A stretch of DNA of 64,000 bases. It comes from Actinomycetota bacterium (GTDB taxonomy: Bacteria; Actinomycetota; Actinomycetes; Mycobacteriales; Mycobacteriaceae). The notes under the pieces were generated by a model. The model made no database searches, was not told the origin of the DNA, and saw only the letters and a program-made list of their open reading frames with translations. The translations under genes and the position numbers were made by a program. The stretch spans positions 19,377 to 83,376 of the forward strand of contig JAFDWN010000013.1 of NCBI GenBank assembly GCA_018268465.1, read 5' to 3'. Position 1 is the stretch's first letter. Every line of letters begins with the position of its first letter. Shown here piece after piece: positions 42,959-50,863 of this stretch.

Positions 42959-44662
42959 CTAAGCAACGAGGTGCCTAGAGATCTGCAGTGCCCCACGTCC
43001 GGAGGCCAGTCCGAGGGATCGCAGTCGCGAGAGGCTGTTGCGGAATCCGCCTGAGGTGGGGCTGTATCCGGTCTGCTGGGCGATTTCATCGACGGGGACG
43101 GCGCGGTCCGGCTGGGCGGCAAGGCAGTCGAGGATGAGGCGTTCAGCTTTGCCGAGTTGCGTTCCCCACCAATGGATTAGGGCAGTGCCTTGTTGCGGGA
43201 GTGTCTCCCAGGTGCCAAGGGCTTCCGTTCCGGCGGCAGTGATGGTGACTTCGCTGCGCCCGTCGATCAGTCCACCGGAGCGAAGTTTGGACAAGGAGTT
43301 GCGGAATCCACCGCTCTTGTGGCTGCGTCGGGTCAGTAGCGCAACTTGGGTAGTGCTGCGGGTTCCGTGTTGAGCGAGCACGGTGAGGATCTGACGCTCG
43401 GCTTTGCCGAGCGTTGGCGGCGGCGACTGTGGTGGACTCGGGCTGGATTGCGGTTTCGGTTTCGCCGGCGGTGTGGCGGCATCGCCGTTCGATCGGTGGA
43501 TTGACGCCGCGGTCCCGTGGTTGGTGGCACGGAAGAGGGCCGTCGAGAGGTCCGTTGCTGTTGCGATCAGATCGCGCCCCAGTGAAGCGAGTTGAGCGGC
43601 AACGTCGTTCAGGCGGGCGGCGTCGGTTTCGCTGAGTACCGGCACTTCCACGTGAACGACCTGCGGCGGATGGTTTCGTGCCGTGGCAAGCTGCTGTTCG
43701 AGCTCGCGCACGCGGGCACGTAAGCGAATTGACGAGTCGCCGGAGGGAGTTCCGGCTTCGGTGAGCCGCTCGTGGATTTCGGCGACGTCAACGTGTGCCC
43801 ACTCGGTAGGGACTATCCGGCGGACACCGGCTTTCGGTGTCGAGCTGGAATCGAAGGTGCTGCGCCGGTGTACCTGGATTCGCTGAGTCACTCCGAGCCA
43901 CTCCGGTGACCAGACCCAGGCTTGGCCGACTGGCAGTGACGGCAAGGACGCTTTGAGGAGTCGCGCCTGGTCGGGATCGGAATGTGAGCTGACCCAATCG
44001 TCGACGGCGGCGACGTCTTGCGGTGCAGTCAAACCGAGTACGATCAGCGCGTCTACCTGGGAGAGCACTGCCTTCGACAGTGCGGCGGGCCGCTGAGAAA
44101 TCATTGTGACCCCCAGGCCTCGGATCCGTCCGCGACGCACGATGTCCTCCGCGGCGCCGAGTAGACGCTCGACACCTGCATAGGCTCTCTGGGGGGCCAC
44201 CTCGTCGGACTCATCGATTACAACGTGGTGTGCCAGGCGATTTCGTTGATACAGAGTTTCAAGGAAGTCCGTAGCGAAGTGGCGGCGTTCGTTCTTGCGG
44301 AGGACCGACAAGTCGAGCACGGCCGGAAACCGGCGCTCAACGAGGATATTCGCGATCCGTTCGCCCATGGTTGCGGTGAGCGGCGCGTCGCCATGTTCAC
44401 CGCCGAATATCACGACTGGCAGGCCGGGGGCTTTGCCGTCCGCCGAGGACCGCAGCCCGTACCAGGCGCCGGTCGGGTCAAGAACAGTTGTGGGCACGCC
44501 GGAGTTGATCAATCCCTCGGTGAGGACAGCTGCTGTGTGCGTCTTGCCGCGGCCCTTCTTACCTAGGATTCCGAAGGTCGCAGTAGCTGCGTCCAGAGGC
44601 AGTATGAAGTCATCGGCGAGCGGGATCGTCGCCGTGCTGGTCGTGGTTATCGCGTCGACCAT
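42959..44662 (-). CDS. HerA/DUF87-like ATPase with tandem winged-helix C-terminus
   Basis: 567 aa. RecA-like ATPase of the HerA/FtsK clade: Walker A LGKKGRGKTHTAA near residue 34, Walker B HHVVIDESDEVAP near 150, and GLGVTMISQRPAALSK (sensor). Central coiled-coil (RARVRELEQQLATARN), a Pro linker, then two homologous winged-helix repeats, each starting LGKAER and containing SGGFRNSLS.LRS.GL. HerA-type motors translocate DNA and often partner nucleases. The duplicated DNA-binding tail is unusual. Single gene with no coupled partner. Confidence 0.85.
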   Translation of the reverse strand: MVDAITTTSTATIPLADDFILPLDAATATFGILGKKGRGKTHTAAVLTEGLINSGVPTTVLDPTGAWYGLRSSADGKAPGLPVVIFGGEHGDAPLTATMGERIANILVERRFPAVLDLSVLRKNERRHFATDFLETLYQRNRLAHHVVIDESDEVAPQRAYAGVERLLGAAEDIVRRGRIRGLGVTMISQRPAALSKAVLSQVDALIVLGLTAPQDVAAVDDWVSSHSDPDQARLLKASLPSLPVGQAWVWSPEWLGVTQRIQVHRRSTFDSSSTPKAGVRRIVPTEWAHVDVAEIHERLTEAGTPSGDSSIRLRARVRELEQQLATARNHPPQVVHVEVPVLSETDAARLNDVAAQLASLGRDLIATATDLSTALFRATNHGTAASIHRSNGDAATPPAKPKPQSSPSPPQSPPPTLGKAERQILTVLAQHGTRSTTQVALLTRRSHKSGGFRNSLSKLRSGGLIDGRSEVTITAAGTEALGTWETLPQQGTALIHWWGTQLGKAERLILDCLAAQPDRAVPVDEIAQQTGYSPTSGGFRNSLSRLRSLGLASGRGALQISRHLVA

Positions 44663-45140
44663 GATGGCCCTGCTATTGCTGGTCGATAGCCTGTGTCCGA
44701 AGTTGGCGGGGTGGGGGAGTGCCCAACGTCGAGGGCTGGCGCACTGTTCACTGTCTGCTCTCCCCGGTTCCGTCCTGGTCAGCGGTGGTCACCACCAAGC
44801 TTCGGTGTCGTCGTGATCGGTCGCAAGGGGATTCGCCTGACCGGGTCTTGATGCGATGGAGATAGCCAATTTTGCTAGCAAGATAGTAAGCAGGAACGCG
44901 AGGAGACTGGTATGGTAGTAGACTGGTATGGTAGGACACACGCAATGCAGTAAGTCCGTAACCCAGATACCTAGTGAACAAGCAACACGGCAAGCCAGAA
45001 AACAGTAAGTACAGCAATCCAGGTTAATAGAAACCCTGCGTGTGAGTCCTCTAGCAATCAATCCAAGTAGGGAGTACACATGCAGGAAAGCAAGCATCCC
45101 GGGAGGACAACCATCCCGGCCCGCGAAACGAGATGCGCCT
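44663..45140. other. A+T-richer control region before the RHH/protease operon
   Basis: No gene supported. Contains a 15-bp direct repeat at 44904 and 44920 and several purine-rich tracts (GCAAGATAGTAAGCAGG). TCCTCTAGCAATC at 45047 resembles the conserved promoter box, with poor spacing to the start. Confidence 0.45.
44904..44934. repeat. tandem 15-bp direct repeat
   Basis: AGACTGGTATGGTAG at 44904-44918 is repeated exactly at 44920-44934, one 16-bp step apart. A likely operator pair for a small DNA-binding protein such as the RHH protein encoded at 45141. Confidence 0.7.
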
Positions 45141-45320
45141 ATGGCCGACTACGACCAGATCAGCTTCAGGGTGGATCCAGACCTCAAGCGCCAGTTCGAA
45201 CTCGCCTTGGTCTACCGATCCGTACGCCAGAAGCGGAAAGCCACCGCCGTAGGCGTCCTCACCCAGAAGATCGAAGAATTCATCGCCGAAGAGGAAAAGG
45301 CACGAGCGTCAGAACCATGA
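45141..45320 (+). CDS. ribbon-helix-helix (CopG/Arc-type) small protein
   Basis: 59 aa from ATG 45141. The start MADYDQISFRVDPDLKRQFE is a typical RHH strand and first helix, followed by a second helix VGVLTQKIEEFIAEEE. RHH dimers bind short direct repeats and are usual antitoxins or partition regulators. The stop overlaps the protease start by ATGA, a coupled pair with no toxin-like gene, which is unusual. May bind the direct repeats about 200 bp upstream. Confidence 0.75.
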   Translation: MADYDQISFRVDPDLKRQFELALVYRSVRQKRKATAVGVLTQKIEEFIAEEEKARASEP

Positions 45321-46015
45321 TCCGCCGATCCGCCGCCAGGCTGGTAGCAGCGGCCATCACGCTGATGGCCGCCATCCTGTCACTTCTCCAAGGCCCCACC
45401 GCAGCCGCCAGCGTAGGAAACACCCTGGTCTATCCCGGCATGACCATCATCCAGGGCAGCGCCAAGTGCACCCTCGCGTTCGTCGACACCCTCCGCCGGA
45501 TCGGTTACTCGGCTGGACACTGCAACGACGGCACAACTGTGACTGACCAGACCGGCACCCCAATCGGCACCGTGATGGCCTCCCACAACAACCGTGCCGG
45601 CCAGACCTCTACTGGCCCGGACGACACCGTCATCGACTACGAAACCATCAGCCTCGACGACGGTACATACCTGACCACCCAGCTCGGCCCCGCCCTGACC
45701 CGACCGATCATCACTCAGCCCGGCGTCACGCCAACCCCGGGAATGGTGGTCTGCCACCGTGGCGCTACGACGGGAGCATCGTGCGGCGAAATCGACGCCG
45801 TCCACGACGGGTGGTTCACAATGAAGCCCGGCACCATGACCAGCGACCACGGTGATTCCGGGGGACCGGTCTACACCTACACTGACGCCACCGGATCCAC
45901 ACCGGTCATCGTCGGAATCTTGCGGGGCCGCAATGGTTCCCGCACCGCAGCCGTCAGCTGGCCCGACACCCTGCGCCAGGCAGCCTATGACGCTGCCACA
46001 CTCATCAACGGCTAA
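45317..46015 (+). CDS. secreted chymotrypsin-like (S1) serine protease
   Basis: 232 aa from ATG 45317. Signal peptide of about 33 residues (basic start, AAAITLMAAILSLL core, AAAS cut site). Catalytic triad visible: His in IGYSAGHCND, Asp in DDTVIDY, Ser in DHGDSGGPVY. Cys pairs around the His and in VCHRGATTGASCG fit the disulfides of streptogrisin/MarP-like actinobacterial proteases. Predicted exported; substrate unknown. Translationally coupled to an RHH regulator. A fitness or cell-surface role on a plasmid is inference. Confidence 0.9.
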   Translation: MIRRSAARLVAAAITLMAAILSLLQGPTAAASVGNTLVYPGMTIIQGSAKCTLAFVDTLRRIGYSAGHCNDGTTVTDQTGTPIGTVMASHNNRAGQTSTGPDDTVIDYETISLDDGTYLTTQLGPALTRPIITQPGVTPTPGMVVCHRGATTGASCGEIDAVHDGWFTMKPGTMTSDHGDSGGPVYTYTDATGSTPVIVGILRGRNGSRTAAVSWPDTLRQAAYDAATLING

Positions 46016-46055
46016 GAACCAACTTCGCGTGAAACGCGGTCCTGGATATGCTTAG

Positions 46056-46067
46056 CGGCAATTGCCG
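46056..46067. promoter_or_regulatory. palindromic operator upstream of XRE gene
   Basis: CGGCAATTGCCG is a perfect 12-bp palindrome 23 bp before the ATG at 46091. A second small inverted repeat CGCGT-GAA-ACGCG at about 46026-46038 lies after the protease stop and could terminate it. Confidence 0.55.
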
Positions 46068-46090
46068 ACGAGTGAAGGACGCCGCCGCTA

Positions 46091-46363
46091 ATGCCTGGAC
46101 AGATACACGCCCTCTGCGACGATGTGCGGGCGCAGCTTGCCGAGGCGATCAACCAGCAAATCACCAACAACGGTTGGACGCAGGCCGAGGCTGCGGCGCG
46201 ACTCGGCGTTAAGCAGCCACGGATCTCCCATCTCGTCAACGGCCAGACCGAACGCTTCACGGTCGACGCGTTGTTGAATATGGCCACACTTGCCGGCCTT
46301 CAGGTCGAGGTCCGCGTCAGACACCTGACCAACCCACAGGGCGACTCTTCACATCAGGAGTGA
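46091..46363 (+). CDS. XRE-family regulator (HigA-like)
   Basis: 90 aa from ATG 46091 with GAAGGACG upstream. One HTH: WTQAEAAARLGVKQPRISHL, followed by a helix FTVDALLNMATLAGLQVEV, the pattern of HigA-like antitoxin/XRE proteins (HTH_37). No HigB-like toxin is adjacent. It may autoregulate through the palindrome at 46056. The small frame that follows is coupled to it. Confidence 0.85.
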   Translation: MPGQIHALCDDVRAQLAEAINQQITNNGWTQAEAAARLGVKQPRISHLVNGQTERFTVDALLNMATLAGLQVEVRVRHLTNPQGDSSHQE

Positions 46364-46626
46364 CGGGTCAGTGGTCGTACAGGCCGCAGTCGCGGCCGCC
46401 GGGTCCACCGATTGAGTTCTACTGCAGCTGCGGGAAGATCGCGTTGAGCCGCTTCAACAGCAACCCGGCCATCATCTGCCTTCCACCAGCCGTCCCACCC
46501 CGGCTACAGCACTCTGAGCAGCTTACTCAGCCGCGCCAAACGCTGAGCAGCCGTCGCGCAATCGTGCGCCGCGCTCGACACGTCCCCGCACCCGGCCAAT
46601 GCGTCGGCAGCCAGTGCCGGATCTAG
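46360..46626 (+). CDS. possible small protein coupled to the XRE gene
   Basis: Starts at GTG 46360 overlapping the XRE stop (GTGA). The first 50 residues (IEFYCSCGKIALSRF, NPAIICLPPA) look protein-like, but the rest runs antisense into the gene at 46504-47439 and has shadow composition. Real only if short or if the end is artefactual. Confidence 0.3.
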   Translation: MTGQWSYRPQSRPPGPPIEFYCSCGKIALSRFNSNPAIICLPPAVPPRLQHSEQLTQPRQTLSSRRAIVRRARHVPAPGQCVGSQCRI

Positions 46627-47439
46627 CCGCAGCACCACGTCCAACGCGGCACGCAGCGCATCGACGCCGGCCGTAGCCCCGCTCGGCGACGCGGCCGTCG
46701 CAACGGGCAATCCCGCCGCCCTCACATCGGAGACCGCCTGGGCCTGCTCCGCTGGTTCTGTGGACGTCAGGCGATCGAGCGGTTGCTTGCCGACGCCGCG
46801 ATCCTCGCCGCCGCCGGCATCTTCATCATCGTCGGCGTCGGCGGGGGAGACCTCGGCGCCCTGCCCAGCCACACCCAACGGATCATCCGCAAACCCGCCA
46901 GCAGGCCCGTAGGCGGCCGGCAGCGCCTCAGGCACCGTATCGGAGGGTAGGACGTCGATGACGACGTCCCCAGCGATGTCACGCCGGCGCCGTTCACTGA
47001 TCACCGAGTCAATCAGCTCGCGCAACGCCGCGGTGCGCTCCTCAGCACTACCGACACCTTCCAACCGTCCAGGGGCCGCTTCAACAACTCGGGAGGCACC
47101 AGACAAACCAAGAACGGCAACATCATTCGGTGTCACCGGGATGCGAACCTCGGCACCGGTGATTTCCAGCAGCGGCGCCACCAACGTCTCCACACCCTGG
47201 CGGTAGCGCCTCGCGTTCGATTCGGAGCCGCCAAGCTTATCTCTGACAAACCCGACGAAATCCCGGTACGGCTCCCCACAACGATCACAGAGGTAGCGCC
47301 AGTCCTCGTCACGATAGATCGCCGCCAGAACCTCCAGAACGCCGCTGACTGCCCGCGCCAACTCATCGACGCGGCGAACGGCGCGCTCCTGCGCGGTTTC
47401 CACGTCGGCCGGCGTCACGGTGCAGACTGTCACACTCAC
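46504..47439 (-). CDS. hypothetical protein of the ArdC operon
   Basis: 311 aa. N-terminal helical region with a CDRCGEPYRDFVGFVRDKLG segment (one Cys pair), and LGGSESNARRYRQG like a helix-turn-helix. Middle RIPVTPNDVAVLGLSGASRV, an acidic linker, and a helical C-terminus. No family recognised; could be a DNA-binding regulator related to ParB-like or replication-control proteins. Its start overlaps the upstream stop by 4 bp (47436-47439). Confidence 0.75.
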   Translation of the reverse strand: MSVTVCTVTPADVETAQERAVRRVDELARAVSGVLEVLAAIYRDEDWRYLCDRCGEPYRDFVGFVRDKLGGSESNARRYRQGVETLVAPLLEITGAEVRIPVTPNDVAVLGLSGASRVVEAAPGRLEGVGSAEERTAALRELIDSVISERRRRDIAGDVVIDVLPSDTVPEALPAAYGPAGGFADDPLGVAGQGAEVSPADADDDEDAGGGEDRGVGKQPLDRLTSTEPAEQAQAVSDVRAAGLPVATAASPSGATAGVDALRAALDVVLRLDPALAADALAGCGDVSSAAHDCATAAQRLARLSKLLRVL

Positions 47440-48044
47440 TCCGCTGCCTGGTCCGCGGCGGCAGTGATCGCCGGACTTGCTGTCGCGCCGAAGAATTCGT
47501 CGAGCCGTTCACGCATGGGAGGATCGGCCAAGGCCTGCCTGACCACCGCGGCGAGGGTCTCGGTGAACACACCGAGCTCGTCTTGAACAGCGCAGCTTAG
47601 TCGGATCCGCCGGCGTGATGTTCCGTCGGCGAGCACCCGAATCAGACCTACAGTGACCTTCCCCGACACCAGCGCAGCGGGCCCGCTGCGCACCCAGCCC
47701 ATGACCCGATGCTCCACGAGCTGCCGAACCAGCGGATCCTGCGGGCTGCCCAACGGCAATGCCTCCAGAGGCCCGTCGGCGTCGTTGGCGTGCCCCAGTT
47801 CGGCACGGCGCTGGTATTCGTGGTCAGCCATGGACAGACCGGCCAAGTAGATCTGTCGTAGCGCAGCGCGTTCCTCACCTTCGGCCAGTTCGAATCGGCG
47901 ATAAGTTTCGCACGCCCCGTCCGGGGTGGACGTGTACTCGATATGTGCTTGGCGTAGCCGATTCCGCGCTGCAGCAAGACGCTTGCGCACCGACGCCAGG
48001 GCCCGCCGCTTATCGGCGATCAGGTCAGTGGCTGTCACGTTCAC
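47436..48044 (-). CDS. hypothetical coiled-coil protein of the ArdC operon
   Basis: 202 aa from GTG 48044 (GGAG 4 nt upstream). Long N-terminal helix (ADKRRALASVRKRLAAARNR), a middle helical part, and a beta-rich region LVSGKVTVGLIRVLADGTSR. No catalytic motif or family recognised. It overlaps the tiny gene upstream by 20 bp and the next gene by 4 bp. Confidence 0.75.
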   Translation of the reverse strand: MNVTATDLIADKRRALASVRKRLAAARNRLRQAHIEYTSTPDGACETYRRFELAEGEERAALRQIYLAGLSMADHEYQRRAELGHANDADGPLEALPLGSPQDPLVRQLVEHRVMGWVRSGPAALVSGKVTVGLIRVLADGTSRRRIRLSCAVQDELGVFTETLAAVVRQALADPPMRERLDEFFGATASPAITAAADQAAE

Positions 48045-48174
48045 GTTGCTCCGCTTCGTCGACGGCGAAGAAGGCGTCGATCTGTCGGTCCACCGCGGCG
48101 TCGTCGGATCCTTCGAATACGTGAGTCACGCCGTCGGTCGGATCGGTTACCTCGACCTGAATTCGTGCGGACAT
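48025..48174 (-). CDS. 49-aa acidic small protein
   Basis: ATG 48174 with GGGAAGG upstream. Translation starts MSARIQVEVTDPTDGVTHVF and is acidic (EGSDDAAVD, VDEAEQRERD). It lies exactly in the gap between ardC and the 202-aa gene and overlaps the latter, so it is very likely translated. Function unknown. Confidence 0.65.
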   Translation of the reverse strand: MSARIQVEVTDPTDGVTHVFEGSDDAAVDRQIDAFFAVDEAEQRERDSH

Positions 48175-48195
48175 GAAAGTACTTCCCTTCCCTTG

Positions 48196-49266
48196 TTACG
48201 CGGTCTGTAAGAGCTTGGAGCGGGCCATGATTCGATCGGTGGCCTTGATGACAGTTTCAGCGGTCTTACGCACCTTCTCCTTGTCGCCGTGGGCCCAGCC
48301 GTCGATGTAGGAGAAGGACGCGTTGTCGGTCAGCCCCCATCTGCGACCGACAACGTAGGAGACGCTTTGCGCTTCCACCTCCATCGCGGAGCGCTCGCCG
48401 CCGGCACCGGTGTGGTACTTGTCGGTCTGCTCGGTATGGCCGCACTCGATGTGGGCGAGTTCATGCGCCAGCACCAAACCTTGATGGGCGTGGCTGTAGT
48501 GGGTGTTGATGGTGACGGTCTTCAAGTCCGGGACGGTGCGGCCGTCGGGAATCCCATGTCCGTCGCCGAGATCTTCGTACACCACGCGGTATCCGTGGCC
48601 CTCGATCTGCGCCGTGAGATCCTCGTGCATTCCTTCAGGCGCCGAACCCGACATCCGGTCGACCTCCACGACAGGACGCTGGGGGAGCGGTGCCCCGTCA
48701 GTGGAGGACACGTCGAACACGGGCACCGTCTTGAACCCGGTGACCTTCTGCTCGTACCGTGGTTTGCCCGTGGAGTCCAACACCGGGTTACCGTTGGCAT
48801 CCTCGACGCGGACCTTGCGGACCATCGGAGCGAAAATCCAGACTGCCTTCTCGCCCTTATTGACTGAACGACCAAGCTCTTTCCACTTATTGAATCCGGC
48901 GACCTGAGTCGCTTCCGGCTTCTGCATATAGATCAACAGCTGGTTGTTCAGCGAGTACTTGTGAAACTTCCCCGAGAACTCCAACCACTGCCGCCAGTTC
49001 TCACCCGTGTTCAGCTCGTTGATCGCCGTGTCGATCTCCCGGCGAATGTCTTCAGTGCGGGTCTCCTTGTCGGGGAAGCTCACCACTGGCCGCGCCGGGC
49101 CACCGCTTGAGCCGCCGGAACCGTTGTCGATCGCGGCCAATTCCTGCAGCAGCTCGGCTTCGGCATGCTCCAGATCCAGCACCGCGACCGCGGTGCGGTG
49201 ATAGGACGCACGCGCATCGCCGGGGCACCGGCGCGGACCGCCCGGTTCACGATCTGATCGGCACAT
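48196..49266 (-). CDS. ardC: ArdC-type antirestriction protein with zincin-like peptidase domain
   Basis: 356 aa from ATG 49266, chosen for GAAGGAG 9 nt upstream; GTG 49293 is an alternative. The N-terminal ssDNA-binding ArdC domain is seen from about residue 70 to 170 (WRQWLEFSGKFHKYSLNNQL, ATQVAGFNKWKELGRSV, KGEKAVWIFAP). The C-terminus has a metallopeptidase motif LVLAHELAHIECGH near residue 268. ArdC proteins protect incoming single strands from host restriction during conjugation. First gene of a four-gene operon. Confidence 0.92.
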   Translation of the reverse strand: MCRSDREPGGPRRCPGDARASYHRTAVAVLDLEHAEAELLQELAAIDNGSGGSSGGPARPVVSFPDKETRTEDIRREIDTAINELNTGENWRQWLEFSGKFHKYSLNNQLLIYMQKPEATQVAGFNKWKELGRSVNKGEKAVWIFAPMVRKVRVEDANGNPVLDSTGKPRYEQKVTGFKTVPVFDVSSTDGAPLPQRPVVEVDRMSGSAPEGMHEDLTAQIEGHGYRVVYEDLGDGHGIPDGRTVPDLKTVTINTHYSHAHQGLVLAHELAHIECGHTEQTDKYHTGAGGERSAMEVEAQSVSYVVGRRWGLTDNASFSYIDGWAHGDKEKVRKTAETVIKATDRIMARSKLLQTA

Positions 49267-49375
49267 TGACCACGTCTCCTTCACCTGGCTCACAGTGGCA
49301 TCTGATCCTCAGCATCAGCCAGCTCACGAGCCGTCTTCAAGAGGACTCCGCTCTCGCCGGCGAGCGGCCCCGCGT

Positions 49376-49414
49376 CCTGTGGAAAACCCCAATCGCCGCG
49401 CATACCGTCAGAAG
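49376..49414 (+). promoter_or_regulatory. leaderless ECF-like promoter (copy 6)
   Basis: TCCTGTGGAAAAC ends at 49387; 18 nt later CGTC (49406-49409), then 5 nt to the GTG start at 49415. Confidence 0.65.
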
Positions 49415-49573
49415 GTGCCCACTGCACCAGCCGGCGAAGACGTCCTGCGTCATCTCCTGACCGCCGTCCACGCGGTCACCCCGGCGGTCGCCCAAGCCCG
49501 CCACAGCAGGCTGGCAGCCGCGACGTCATCATCACCAACAACATCGACGACATCGAATACCCTCTGCCCGTGA
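49415..49573 (+). CDS. 52-aa small protein
   Basis: From leaderless GTG 49415, fixed by the promoter box. Helical first half (EDVLRHLLTAVHAVTPAVAQ) and a Ser/Thr-rich tail. The stop overlaps the next start (GTGA at 49570). Not recognised. Together with the next two genes it forms a coupled mini-operon. Confidence 0.6.
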   Translation: MPTAPAGEDVLRHLLTAVHAVTPAVAQARHSRLAAATSSSPTTSTTSNTLCP

Positions 49574-49926
49574 CCCTCGACACAGACGGCGCGGAGTTCG
49601 TCCATCAGCGCACCGGCGAGAAACTCATCATCTACTCTCCGCAGCGGTGGAAGGGCACACCCACCGTCGAAGACGGCCGCCCGACCAGCTGGGATCACAA
49701 AGGCCGCTACCACATCGAGTTCATCAGCGCCGCAGGCGAACGCGGCGCCCTAGCCCCCACCCTGCTCGGCCTCACCCCCGAGGACACCCACTTCGACACC
49801 AGCCATGCCCGCCGCCGCGACGACCATTCCGTGACCTTTGCCCGCATCGTCACCGCGCTGCGCCGCGCCCACGCCATCCTGCCCCCCTACAGCGTCGCCG
49901 CCGCAGAAGCGTTCACCCTGCGATGA
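49570..49926 (+). CDS. hypothetical protein
   Basis: 118 aa from GTG 49570. Mostly beta then alpha: EKLIIYSPQRWKGTPTVEDG, YHIEFISAAGERGAL, FARIVTALRRAHAIL. No family recognised. Coupled to its neighbours on both sides by 4-bp overlaps (49570-49573, 49923-49926), so the three gene products are probably made in fixed proportion. Confidence 0.75.
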   Translation: MTLDTDGAEFVHQRTGEKLIIYSPQRWKGTPTVEDGRPTSWDHKGRYHIEFISAAGERGALAPTLLGLTPEDTHFDTSHARRRDDHSVTFARIVTALRRAHAILPPYSVAAAEAFTLR

Positions 49927-50573
49927 CCACGACACCACGCAACGCCGACGACGAGGACACCGGCGACGAATCCCAGCCCACATGGAACGTCGACATCGCC
50001 GGCCGCCTGGCACACACCACCACGGCGATCACCGAATTCCAGCACCACATCGCCCGGCTGACCCTGCTCCGCGCGCACCTGCTCTCTGCCCGCGACGGCA
50101 CCCTCACAGCCACCTGGCGAGACAACCTCAGCCGCACCTTGGCCGAACCCGATGGCCTGCCCCCAGCACAACACCAAGCCCGCGTCGACGCCGCGACCGA
50201 ACTGGCCAACCTCCCACCCGCGGACTGGGAACCAGACCACGGCGTGGGCTGGCGCGCCTCCCTCGACGCCTGGTTCGAAGCGATCAAACAGTGCCTGACC
50301 GACACCGACGACACAGAACAGCGACTGCGAACCCAAACCGGCATCAATCTGGCCACCTCGATCGCCGGAACCGCCATCGATCGTGACCTGGCCACCGCCT
50401 CCTACCGGGCCGGCATGGCCGCCGCCGGCCTCGACGTCGACTGGTACGACTGGCTGCTCGAACGAGTCCACCAATGGCCCGACAAGCAACGACGCTCCTA
50501 CCAACTCGACCTCATGACCTTGGAACCCACCTACCGCGAAAGCATCGAGCAGCTGCCCAGCTACTGGCGCTAA
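49923..50573 (+). CDS. hypothetical helical protein
   Basis: 216 aa from ATG 49923. Almost all-helical: ITEFQHHIARLTLLRAHLLS, ARVDAATELANLPPADWEPD, GWRASLDAWFEAIKQCL and a C-terminal VDWYDWLLERVHQWPDKQRR. Acidic and Trp-rich. No family recognised. Last gene of the mini-operon starting at 49415. Confidence 0.75.
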   Translation: MTTTPRNADDEDTGDESQPTWNVDIAGRLAHTTTAITEFQHHIARLTLLRAHLLSARDGTLTATWRDNLSRTLAEPDGLPPAQHQARVDAATELANLPPADWEPDHGVGWRASLDAWFEAIKQCLTDTDDTEQRLRTQTGINLATSIAGTAIDRDLATASYRAGMAAAGLDVDWYDWLLERVHQWPDKQRRSYQLDLMTLEPTYRESIEQLPSYWR

Positions 50574-50822
50574 CCTCACCGCCGGTACTGGCCTTCCGCC
50601 AACAGCGGTGCACCATCCACCGCCGGAAACGACCGCTTCAACTCCACGACCGTTAGCAGCATGAACCGCGACAACGGGAACCAACCACGACAAACCAGGC
50701 TCGTCCCCGGCAGCAGCCGCGTACGGCCCCGCCGGCTTCAGCGAACCCGCCTCGACGATCTCCAGGCCGCTCGTCTTACACCACAGGATCGGCGGATTCA
50801 ACACCTCCAAGCCCAGCCGCGG

Positions 50823-50863
50823 TCCTCTGGAAAACCACCAATATCGGCCCCTACCGTCGGAAC
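50823..50863 (+). promoter_or_regulatory. leaderless ECF-like promoter (copy 7)
   Basis: TCCTCTGGAAAAC ends at 50835; 19 nt later CGTC (50855-50858), then 5 nt to ATG 50864. The 17 bp GCGGTCCTCTGGAAAAC match the site before 14291 exactly. Confidence 0.65.
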
